The notes under the pieces were generated by a model. It did not search any database, was not told the origin of the DNA, and saw nothing but the letters and a program-made list of their open reading frames with translations. Of a DNA stretch of 5,384 nucleotides, positions 1 through 5,384 are shown piece by piece. Each line of letters begins with the position of its first letter. Positions within the stretch are counted from its first letter, which is position 1. This stretch comes from Microbacteriaceae bacterium (GTDB taxonomy: Bacteria > Actinomycetota > Actinomycetes > Actinomycetales > Microbacteriaceae), in the NCBI GenBank assembly GCA_947486475.1, contig CANKTR010000064.1, forward strand, positions 1 through 5,384, in the 5' to 3' direction. The position numbers were made by a program, and so were the translations under genes.

Positions 1-765
1 GTCGATCGCGGCGCGCACTTCGGCCGTCAGGGTTGTTGCAGCTTCGCGGTGGACCTGCCAGAAACCGTTGTCGTCGACCCGGAATTCCCGACTCCCCACG
101 CGTTCGCGAATGACCGTCGGTTTTTGTTCACCGACAATGAGCCGCGGGTCACCGATAGACGGCGACAGCACATCGACCGAACCGAACATCCCGTAGTTGT
201 CGGACAGCGGTGCGAGGCGGTTGATCCCCTCGGTTGCCAGCGGAAGGGACTTCACGACGATGATGTCGTGCGATCGGCGGGCGCGCGGACCGACCTGCCC
301 CTGTTCGTTGACGTGCAGGCGGACGCGGGTGCGCCACCCCAATCCGTTTCGCTCGCCGTCACCGGGGAGGGATTCCACCCGATCAAGCAAGAGGCCGATG
401 GCGGCCTCGTCCAGTTTTCCGAACCGAGCAAGCGCGTCCTTGAGAACATCGCGCTTGAGCTCACGCTGATGAGCGAGTGAGATATGGCCAAAGTCCGCCC
501 CGCCGACTCGGGCGTGGATCGGTCGCTCGATTCCGGCTTCTGCCCAGACGTGCGGAACACGGTGCGTGCTCGGGCTGATCACGTCGACGGCGTCGGCGCG
601 CCAGAAACTGGCTTTTGAGTCGTCGGTGACGCGAGCGGTCACGGTCTCGCCGGGGATCGCATCGCTCACGAAGATGACCCGTCCGTCTAGTCGCCCCACC
701 GCGACGCCTCCGTGTGCGATTCCCGTCAGCGTCAGTTCAACATCGGTACCAATCGATTCACCCAT
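1..765 (-). CDS. TRAM-domain class I SAM-dependent RNA methyltransferase (TrmA/RlmD family), C-terminus cut by window edge
   Basis: I translated this open frame by hand. It starts at an ATG (complement of 763-765) and stays open for 255 codons to the left edge. Residues 5-60 look like a TRAM RNA-binding domain (GTDVELTLTGIAHGGVAVGR, then a conserved-looking IPGETV turn). Residues near 230-245 carry GFWQVH, the counterpart of the family's FxQVN/FWQVH motif at the start of the SAM-binding methyltransferase domain (Q237). The rest of that domain, including the catalytic Cys, lies outside the window. Family members usually have about 400-450 residues, so roughly 60% is visible. They methylate uracil C5 in tRNA or 23S rRNA in the cytoplasm; the exact target cannot be told from this part. 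The visible part has no cysteine: where relatives have CGGC before the conserved His, this protein reads VGGADFGH, so the usual 4Fe-4S site seems lost. It is divergent to maf, with a likely leaderless start. Confidence 0.85.
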   Translation of the reverse strand, partial: MGESIGTDVELTLTGIAHGGVAVGRLDGRVIFVSDAIPGETVTARVTDDSKASFWRADAVDVISPSTHRVPHVWAEAGIERPIHARVGGADFGHISLAHQRELKRDVLKDALARFGKLDEAAIGLLLDRVESLPGDGERNGLGWRTRVRLHVNEQGQVGPRARRSHDIIVVKSLPLATEGINRLAPLSDNYGMFGSVDVLSPSIGDPRLIVGEQKPTVIRERVGSREFRVDDNGFWQVHREAATTLTAEVRAAID

Positions 766-798
766 TTGCCCAGCCTACGGTCAGGGTAGTGTCGGGCT
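765..798 (+). promoter_or_regulatory. Promoter of maf, probably giving a leaderless mRNA
   Basis: TAGTGT at 787-792 matches the TAnnnT -10 pattern, and its last T lies 7 nt before the GTG start at 799, the spacing expected if transcription begins on the G of the start codon. There is no convincing ribosome binding site. TTTGCC (765-770) sits 16 bp upstream of the box as a weak -35 candidate and overlaps the first base of the divergent gene's start codon. The two -10 boxes of the divergent pair are only 9 bp apart, so the two promoters occupy the same DNA. Confidence 0.5.
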
Positions 799-800
799 GT
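766..800 (-). promoter_or_regulatory. Promoter of the RNA methyltransferase gene, probably giving a leaderless mRNA
   Basis: Read on the minus strand, a TAGGCT hexamer (complement of 772-777) fits the actinobacterial TAnnnT -10 consensus. It is followed by 6 nt (GGGCAA) and then the ATG at 765, so a transcript starting about 7 nt after the box would begin at the start codon itself. No Shine-Dalgarno sequence precedes the ATG. A -35 at 17-bp spacing would fall on ACAGCC (complement of 795-800), a weak match. The box and spacing are seen in the sequence; promoter activity and leaderless initiation are inferred. Confidence 0.6.
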
Positions 801-1416
801 GCGTCTCGTTCTCGCCTCTACGTCACCCGCTCGCCTCGCGACTCTTCGTGCGGCCGGTGTCGAACCCCTGACCATTTCCCCCGGTGTCGATGAGGACGCC
901 GTCGTCGCGGCGGCGGGGCACCTCGAACCGGCTGCCATGGTCGAACTGCTGGCGCGGGCGAAAGCCGAGACCGTTGCCGAATCTCACGGATCGACAATTG
1001 ACGGACTCATTCTCGGTGGCGATTCCGCCTTCGTTATCGACGGAATCATTCACGGAAAGCCCCACCTCCCCGAGGTCGCCCGCGAGCGCTGGCTGCGTCA
1101 ACGCGGCCGGACGGGCGTCCTGTACTCCGGCCACTGGCTCATCGATCATCGAGGTGGTGAGAATCACGGTGGTGTTGGGATCGTGACCCACGCCGAGGTC
1201 ACCTTCGCTGACGTCACGGACGCCGAAATCGATGCCTACATCGCGACGGGTGAGCCACTGCACGTCGCCGGGGCTTTCACCATCGATTCCCTCGGGGGGC
1301 CCTTCATCGAGTCCATCGTCGGCGACCCGCACACCGTTGTTGGTTTGTCGCTGCCCGCCCTCAGAAACCTTGTCCGCTCATTCGGAATCGACTGGACCGA
1401 CCTGTGGAACCGCTGA
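799..1416 (+). CDS. maf: Maf family nucleoside triphosphate pyrophosphatase
   Basis: The product has 205 residues, normal for Maf proteins (about 190-215). These cytoplasmic house-cleaning enzymes hydrolyse non-canonical or methylated NTPs to NMP and pyrophosphate, and some members affect septum formation. Visible family motifs are the N-terminal substrate loop LVLASTSPARLATLRAAGV (residues 3-21), VDEDAV (30-35), the catalytic-loop segment LGGDSAF with D75, then IHGKP, a GRTGVLYSGH segment (usually LHTGH in relatives, so Ser for Thr here), and the C-terminal VAGAFTIDSLGGPFIESI plus GDPHTVVGLSLP. The GTG start puts the first motif at the expected distance from the N-terminus, and no upstream in-frame start is better. 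It is divergent from the RNA methyltransferase gene and lies 42 bp ahead of accA3. In mycobacteria maf also lies in the acyl-CoA carboxylase gene cluster. Its exact NTP preference cannot be read from the sequence. Confidence 0.93.
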   Translation: MRLVLASTSPARLATLRAAGVEPLTISPGVDEDAVVAAAGHLEPAAMVELLARAKAETVAESHGSTIDGLILGGDSAFVIDGIIHGKPHLPEVARERWLRQRGRTGVLYSGHWLIDHRGGENHGGVGIVTHAEVTFADVTDAEIDAYIATGEPLHVAGAFTIDSLGGPFIESIVGDPHTVVGLSLPALRNLVRSFGIDWTDLWNR

Positions 1417-1422
1417 CCGGTA

Positions 1423-1458
1423 GAGACAGAGCGCGTGCCGACCAATAGGCTAAAGGGC
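1423..1458 (+). promoter_or_regulatory. Promoter of accA3 and probably of the downstream genes; leaderless start
   Basis: GAGACA (1423-1428, 4 of 6 matches to TTGACA), a 17-bp spacer and TAGGCT (1446-1451) form a plausible SigA-type promoter. Seven nt separate the -10 box from the ATG at 1459, so the mRNA should begin at or right next to the start codon. The same TAGGCT hexamer serves the methyltransferase gene at 772-777 on the other strand. The purine-rich AAAGGG (1452-1457) is only 1 nt from the ATG, too close for a working Shine-Dalgarno site. Box and spacing are seen; function is inferred. Confidence 0.6.
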
Positions 1459-3228
1459 ATGTCAGCACGCATTACCAAGGTACTCATCGCCAACCGTGGA
1501 GAAATAGCGGTCCGCGTGATGCGCGCAGCGAAAGATGCGGGAATCGCGACCGTCGCGGTTTACGCGAATCAGGACATCAATTCTCAGCACGTCAAAATGG
1601 CGGACGAAGCCATCAGCCTGCACGGCACGACGAGTGCCGACACCTACCTCGTCATGGCGAAAATCCTTGCGGCCGCAAAACGCACCGGCGCCAACGCGAT
1701 TCACCCCGGGTATGGATTTCTCTCCGAGAACGCGGACTTTGCCCGAGCCGTGTTGGATGCAGGAATCATTTGGATCGGACCGACTCCAGAGGCAATCAAA
1801 CGCCTCGGTGACAAGGTCAGTGCTCGTCACGTCGCTCAGAAGGTTGGTGCCCCGCTCGCACCGGGGACACTGAACCCGGTCGAGACCGCCCAGGAAGTAA
1901 TCGACTTCGTGGATGTTCACGGGCTCCCCGTCGCCATCAAGGCGGCGTTTGGTGGCGGTGGACGGGGGCTCAAGGTCGTGCGCACACGCGAAGAAATCCC
2001 CGAACAGTTCGAGTCCGCGACGCGCGAAGCCATCGCCGCGTTCGGTCGCGGCGAATGTTTTGTCGAGAAGTACCTCGACAAACCCCGACACGTCGAGACC
2101 CAGTGTTTGGCTGACCACAAGGGAAACGTGGTTGTTGTGTCAACGCGCGACTGTTCGTTGCAGCGGCGTCACCAGAAACTCGTCGAGGAAGCCCCCGCGC
2201 CATTCCTCACCGACGCTCAGCGCGACCTGCTGTATTCGGCGTCGAAGAACATCCTCAAAGAGGTCGGATATGTTGGAGCTGGCACGTGTGAGTTTCTGAT
2301 TGGCGCTGACGGTACCGTCACCTTCCTCGAGGTCAATACTCGCCTGCAGGTTGAACACCCCGTGTCCGAAGAAGTCACCGGTCTCGACCTGGTGCGCGAA
2401 CAGTTCCGTATCGCCGAGGGCGGTCTCGTCGACTACCCTGACCCGGTCATCACGGGCCACTCGATTGAATTCCGCATCAACGGCGAAGACGCCGGTGCGA
2501 ACTTCCGCCCCACTCCCGGACCAGTAAGAGCGCTACGACTTCCTGGCGGTCCCGGTATCCGCGTGGATTCGGGAGTTGTCGCGGGCGACGTAATCTCGGG
2601 ATCATTCGACTCGCTGCTCGCCAAACTCATCGTCACCGGGACCGATCGAAAAGACGCCCTGGCGAAAGCCCGCCGCGCATTGAGCGAATTCCAGGTCGTC
2701 GGACTGCCGACGGTGCTCCCGTTCCACCAACTCGTCGTGAACGACCCGGCGTTTGCGCCGGCTGGTGACGAACCGTTCATGATTTACACGAGCTGGATTG
2801 AGACCGAATTCAACAACACCGTTGCCGAATACGCCGGCACAATCGGCGCCGGGGAAGCGACCGACACCCGTCACGAGGTCGTCGTCGAAGTCGATGGCAA
2901 GCGCCTCGCCGTCTCGGTTCCCGACTCGCTCCTGCCGACCTCGGCTCGAATTCATAAGCCTCTCGCGCCCGTGCGCTCCACGACCGTCCATGCTTCCGGC
3001 GGAAGCGGAAACGACGTTGCCTCTCCGATGCAGGCAACGGTTGTCAAGGTCGAGGTCGCGGCCGGCGATGCCGTTGTCAAGGGACAGACCGTCGTCGTTC
3101 TTGAAGCAATGAAGATGGAACAGGCCATCACCGCTACCCGTGACGGTGTCGTCGCCAAGGTCAGCGCCGAGGTCGGGACGACGGTCAAGGCCGGTTTTGT
3201 TCTGCTCTCGCTGGAAAAGAGTTCCTAG
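1459..3228 (+). CDS. accA3: Acetyl/propionyl-CoA carboxylase alpha subunit (biotin carboxylase fused to biotin carboxyl carrier domain)
   Basis: This 589-residue protein closely resembles mycobacterial AccA3 (about 600 residues) and corynebacterial AccBC. It uses ATP and bicarbonate to carboxylate its own biotin; an AccD beta subunit, not in this window, passes the carboxyl group to acetyl- or propionyl-CoA to make malonyl- or methylmalonyl-CoA for lipid synthesis. Order of domains: biotin carboxylase N-terminal part from [16 protein letters not shown] with HPGYGF (82-87); ATP-grasp with the glycine loop FGGGGRG (164-170) preceded by K161; catalytic [10 protein letters not shown] with E291, N293 and R295; biotin carboxylase C-terminal part to about 445; a linker of about 70 residues; and a biotinyl domain with EAMKM, the biotin-accepting lysine being K552. 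All key residues are present. An in-frame GTG at 1435 would add 8 residues, but it lies upstream of the -10 box, so ATG 1459 is preferred. The next gene begins 2 nt after the stop. Confidence 0.95.
   Translation: MSARITKVLIANRGEIAVRVMRAAKDAGIATVAVYANQDINSQHVKMADEAISLHGTTSADTYLVMAKILAAAKRTGANAIHPGYGFLSENADFARAVLDAGIIWIGPTPEAIKRLGDKVSARHVAQKVGAPLAPGTLNPVETAQEVIDFVDVHGLPVAIKAAFGGGGRGLKVVRTREEIPEQFESATREAIAAFGRGECFVEKYLDKPRHVETQCLADHKGNVVVVSTRDCSLQRRHQKLVEEAPAPFLTDAQRDLLYSASKNILKEVGYVGAGTCEFLIGADGTVTFLEVNTRLQVEHPVSEEVTGLDLVREQFRIAEGGLVDYPDPVITGHSIEFRINGEDAGANFRPTPGPVRALRLPGGPGIRVDSGVVAGDVISGSFDSLLAKLIVTGTDRKDALAKARRALSEFQVVGLPTVLPFHQLVVNDPAFAPAGDEPFMIYTSWIETEFNNTVAEYAGTIGAGEATDTRHEVVVEVDGKRLAVSVPDSLLPTSARIHKPLAPVRSTTVHASGGSGNDVASPMQATVVKVEVAAGDAVVKGQTVVVLEAMKMEQAITATRDGVVAKVSAEVGTTVKAGFVLLSLEKSS
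3213..3221 (+). promoter_or_regulatory. Likely ribosome binding site of the purine-nucleoside phosphorylase gene
   Basis: The purine-rich stretch GGAAAAGAG lies inside the last codons of accA3 and ends 9 nt before the ATG at 3231. It is only a moderate Shine-Dalgarno match, but it is the best in this stretch. Translational coupling to the accA3 stop (2-nt gap) may add to initiation. An ATG at 3234 follows directly and could also be used. Confidence 0.4.
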
Positions 3229-3230
3229 AC

Positions 3231-4070
3231 ATGATGCACAGCGGCTCACACCCTCTCGACGACCCTTCCGTAGACCCCAAGGACGTAGCCCGCGAGGCCG
3301 CCACCCAGATCGCAAAAAAGACGGGAGTGGCCAAGCACGACATCGCTCTCACTCTCGGCAGCGGTTGGGGTAAAGCGGCTGACCTCATCGGCGAGACGGT
3401 CGCCGAATTCCCCGCGACCGAGATCACGGGGTTCTCGAAGCCCGCGGTCGAGGGTCACGTCGGAACCATCCGGTCGATTCGCACGGCCTCGGGCGCTCAC
3501 GCCCTCATCATCGGAGCGCGTACTCACTTTTACGAGGACCACGGCGTTCGTCGGGTTGTCCATTCGGTTCGCACGGCCGCCGCCACCGGTGCAAAAATCA
3601 TGGTGCTGACCAACGGAGCCGGTGGGCTCAAGGAATCGTGGGGACCGGGTACTCCCGTGCTCATTAGCGACCACATCAACCTGACCGCGTCGTCGCCGCT
3701 CGAGGGTGCAACGTTCATTGACCTCACCGACTTGTACTCGACCCGTCTGCGTGAGCTCGCTCGCAGCGTCAAGCCCGACCTAGACGAAGGCGTGTATGTG
3801 CAATTCCGCGGACCGCACTATGAAACCCCCGCCGAGGTACAGATGGCGGGACGCATGGGCGGACACATCGTCGGAATGTCGACGGCGCTCGAAGCTATCG
3901 CCGCTCGCGAATCCGGAATGGAAGTGATCGGTTTCTCGCTCATCACGAACCTCGCTGCGGGGCTCGGTGATCCCCTCAGCCACGCCGAGGTGATTGCTGC
4001 CGGCAAGGAAGCCGAGCCTGTGATGTCGGCGTTGCTTGCCGACGTCGTCGCGGCACTCGTCACGGGATAA
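3231..4070 (+). CDS. punA: Purine-nucleoside phosphorylase, trimeric type
   Basis: The 279-residue product (268 in M. tuberculosis, where the gene is called deoD) should cleave inosine and guanosine, and their deoxy forms, with phosphate to give free base and (deoxy)ribose-1-phosphate in cytoplasmic purine salvage. Visible motifs are the phosphate loop LGSGWG with S44; R97, H99 and Y101 in ARTHFYED, matching the family's RxHxYEG with Asp at the usual Gly; TNGAGG (127-132; TNAAGG in relatives); the GPHYETPAE block with E198 as purine-binding Glu; GMSTALEAIAAR; and TNLAAG with N240. These mark it as the low-molecular-mass trimeric family, not the hexameric E. coli DeoD family. The start is ATG 3231 or ATG 3234, leaving an N-terminal extension of about 10 polar residues. 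The gene is tightly packed behind accA3 and 3 nt ahead of a PGM2-like mutase gene that could use its sugar-phosphate product. The symbol punA is chosen by family; deoD is the mycobacterial name. Confidence 0.93.
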   Translation: MMHSGSHPLDDPSVDPKDVAREAATQIAKKTGVAKHDIALTLGSGWGKAADLIGETVAEFPATEITGFSKPAVEGHVGTIRSIRTASGAHALIIGARTHFYEDHGVRRVVHSVRTAAATGAKIMVLTNGAGGLKESWGPGTPVLISDHINLTASSPLEGATFIDLTDLYSTRLRELARSVKPDLDEGVYVQFRGPHYETPAEVQMAGRMGGHIVGMSTALEAIAARESGMEVIGFSLITNLAAGLGDPLSHAEVIAAGKEAEPVMSALLADVVAALVTG

Positions 4071-4073
4071 TCC

Positions 4074-5384
4074 GTGTCGTCGAGTGACCTGATTGCCCGC
4101 GCAAACGCGTGGCTCGCGCAAGACCCCGACCCCGAGACCGTCACTGAACTGGAAGCGATCATCGACCGTGCCGATGCCGGTGACGTTTCCGCAATTGCCG
4201 ACCTCTCTGACCGTTTCGACACACGCTTGACGTTCGGCACGGCCGGACTTCGCGGCGAGTTGGGTGCCGGCCCGAACCGCATGAACCGAGTTCTCGTTTC
4301 TCAGGCCGCGCACGGGTTCGCTCAATTCCTACTGGAACGCGAAGCGAAACCGAGCGTTGTAATCGGCTACGACGGTCGCGTGAATTCGGACGTGTTCGCT
4401 CGGGACTCCGCCGAAATCTTCGCGGGGCTCGGTTTGCGCGTCATCCTGTTTGATCGCGCGATTCCGACACCCGTTGTCGCGACTGCCCTGCGCGAACTAG
4501 GGCTGAGCGCTGCGGTTGTCGTCACCGCGAGTCACAACCCGCCGCGCGACAACGGATACAAAGTGTATTTGGGGGGCAAGGACGCCGGGTCGCAGATTGT
4601 GTCCCCCGACGACACCGACATCGAGGCCCTGATTCTGCAAGCGACGAACCCGAACATCGCCGATTTCCCGCGGTCGAGCGTCTACGACACCGCCCCCGAA
4701 TCCCTCATCGACACGTTCGTTGAGAAAACTGCGGCGATCTCGACTCGACCCGCGACTCCCGTCCGATTCGTCTACACCGCGATGCATGGAGTCGGTTGGG
4801 AAGTTTCAAATCGGTGTTATCTCGCCGCAGGACTGGGTGAGGCAATCGTCGTCCCCGAACAGATCGAACCCGACGGCGCTTTCCCCACGGTGGCGTTTCC
4901 CAACCCAGAAGAACCGGGGGCTCTCGACCTCGCGTATGCGACGGCCGACCGGGCTGGGGTGGAACTCATCATCGCGAACGACCCCGATGCCGACAGGCTC
5001 GCGGTCGCGATCCGCGACAACGGTGCATGGCGTCGCTTGACCGGAAACGAGGTCGGAAGTTTGCTCGGGTGGCGTGCCGCCGAGCGGCATAAGGGTTCCG
5101 GTGCTCCAGGGGCACTCGCAGCGTCGATTGTCTCATCCCCAGCTCTTGGCGCGGTTGCCGCAGAATACGGAATCGAGTTTTCGTACACGCTGACCGGGTT
5201 CAAGTTCGTCAATCGCGTCCCGAACCTCATTTTCGGGTACGAGGAGGCACTGGGGTATCTCGTCGACCCAAATAAGGTTCGTGACAAAGACGGCATCTCG
5301 GCCGCGGTCGATTTCCTGTCGATGGCTGGTGAGCTCCAGGAGCGCGGGCTGACCATCGCCGATCACCTCGTGGAATTCGCCGAC
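4074..5384 (+). CDS. pmmB: Alpha-D-phosphohexomutase, PGM2-like (phosphomannomutase/phosphoglucomutase or phosphopentomutase), C-terminus cut by window edge
   Basis: I translated this frame by hand from GTG 4074; it is open for 437 codons to the right edge. The family usually has about 550-580 residues. Motifs are FGTAGLRG (54-61); the phosphoserine loop TASHNPPRDNGYKVY with S153 as phosphate carrier; AMHGVG; the metal loop NDPDADRLAV with D303, D305 and D307; the LTGFKF segment; the sugar-binding loop GYEEALGY (388-395) with E390 and E391; and VRDKDGISAAV. The final phosphate-binding domain is outside the window. The FGTAGLRGELGAGPNRMN and FPNPEEPGALDLA blocks resemble human PGM2 more than classical PGM1 or bacterial AlgC-type enzymes; human PGM2 works on ribose-1-phosphate. 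Following a purine-nucleoside phosphorylase gene by 3 nt, it may convert ribose-1-phosphate to ribose-5-phosphate, though hexose phosphates remain possible. The upstream CACGGGA (4061-4067) is a weak ribosome site, so coupling to the previous stop is likely. The symbol follows the M. tuberculosis deoD-pmmB pair. Confidence 0.9.
   Translation, partial: MSSSDLIARANAWLAQDPDPETVTELEAIIDRADAGDVSAIADLSDRFDTRLTFGTAGLRGELGAGPNRMNRVLVSQAAHGFAQFLLEREAKPSVVIGYDGRVNSDVFARDSAEIFAGLGLRVILFDRAIPTPVVATALRELGLSAAVVVTASHNPPRDNGYKVYLGGKDAGSQIVSPDDTDIEALILQATNPNIADFPRSSVYDTAPESLIDTFVEKTAAISTRPATPVRFVYTAMHGVGWEVSNRCYLAAGLGEAIVVPEQIEPDGAFPTVAFPNPEEPGALDLAYATADRAGVELIIANDPDADRLAVAIRDNGAWRRLTGNEVGSLLGWRAAERHKGSGAPGALAASIVSSPALGAVAAEYGIEFSYTLTGFKFVNRVPNLIFGYEEALGYLVDPNKVRDKDGISAAVDFLSMAGELQERGLTIADHLVEFAD

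Noticed and set aside
49..480. 143-codon plus-strand open frame at the left end
   Set aside because: It lies opposite the methyltransferase frame, which has TRAM and FWQVH features and a good start; the plus-strand product has none.
1411..1445. Possible transcription terminator after maf
   Set aside because: Only a short palindrome (ACCGGT) is visible; there is no GC-rich stem with a following T run. Read-through from maf into accA3 therefore remains possible.
1435..1458. GTG 1435 as the start of the carboxylase subunit
   Set aside because: It precedes the -10 box, adds residues (MPTNRLKG) that I do not recognise from homologues, and the ATG at 1459 leads directly into the conserved N-terminus.
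1462..2118. 218-codon minus-strand open frame opposite the biotin carboxylase domain
   Set aside because: It mirrors codons of a strongly conserved gene, shows no recognisable motif, and has no promoter or ribosome site that I can see.
2602..3315. 237-codon minus-strand open frame opposite accA3 and the start of the phosphorylase gene
   Set aside because: It lies opposite well-supported conserved genes, its product is low-complexity Arg/Gly-rich with no recognisable domain, and long antisense frames are expected in GC-rich DNA.
3780..4325. 181-codon minus-strand open frame spanning the phosphorylase/mutase junction
   Set aside because: It is an antisense shadow across two real genes; the translation has no family signature.

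Overview
The window looks like a compact piece of chromosome from a high-GC actinobacterium, most likely the family Microbacteriaceae. The evidence is the GC-rich third codon positions, the GTG starts, a fused biotin carboxylase/biotin carrier subunit of the mycobacterial AccA3 type, and leaderless starts placed 6-7 nt after TAnnnT boxes. Nearly all of it is coding: the four gaps between genes total about 80 bp. I see no RNA gene, mobile element, CRISPR array or long repeat.

Layout. (1) Positions 1-765, minus strand: the N-terminal 255 residues of a TRAM-domain RNA uracil-5 methyltransferase (TrmA/RlmD type), cut by the left edge. (2) 766-798: a 33-bp divergent promoter region. (3) 799-1416, plus: a Maf-family nucleotide pyrophosphatase. 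(4) 1417-1458: a gap holding a good promoter. (5) 1459-3228, plus: the acyl-CoA carboxylase alpha subunit (AccA3-like). (6) 3231-4070, plus: a trimeric-type purine-nucleoside phosphorylase. (7) 4074-5384, plus: a PGM2-like alpha-D-phosphohexomutase, cut by the right edge.

How the genes relate. accA3, the phosphorylase gene and the phosphomutase gene are separated by only 2 and 3 nt, so they probably form one transcription unit driven from the promoter before accA3. The last two genes could work in sequence: the phosphorylase releases ribose-1-phosphate, and a PGM2-type mutase can convert that to ribose-5-phosphate. maf beside accA3, and the phosphorylase beside a phosphomutase, are neighbourhoods also known in Mycobacterium tuberculosis (maf near accA3; deoD-pmmB). 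These are housekeeping genes. I found no credible new system. The points most worth a second look are the promoter architecture, the missing iron-sulfur cysteines in the methyltransferase, and the possible pentose role of the mutase.
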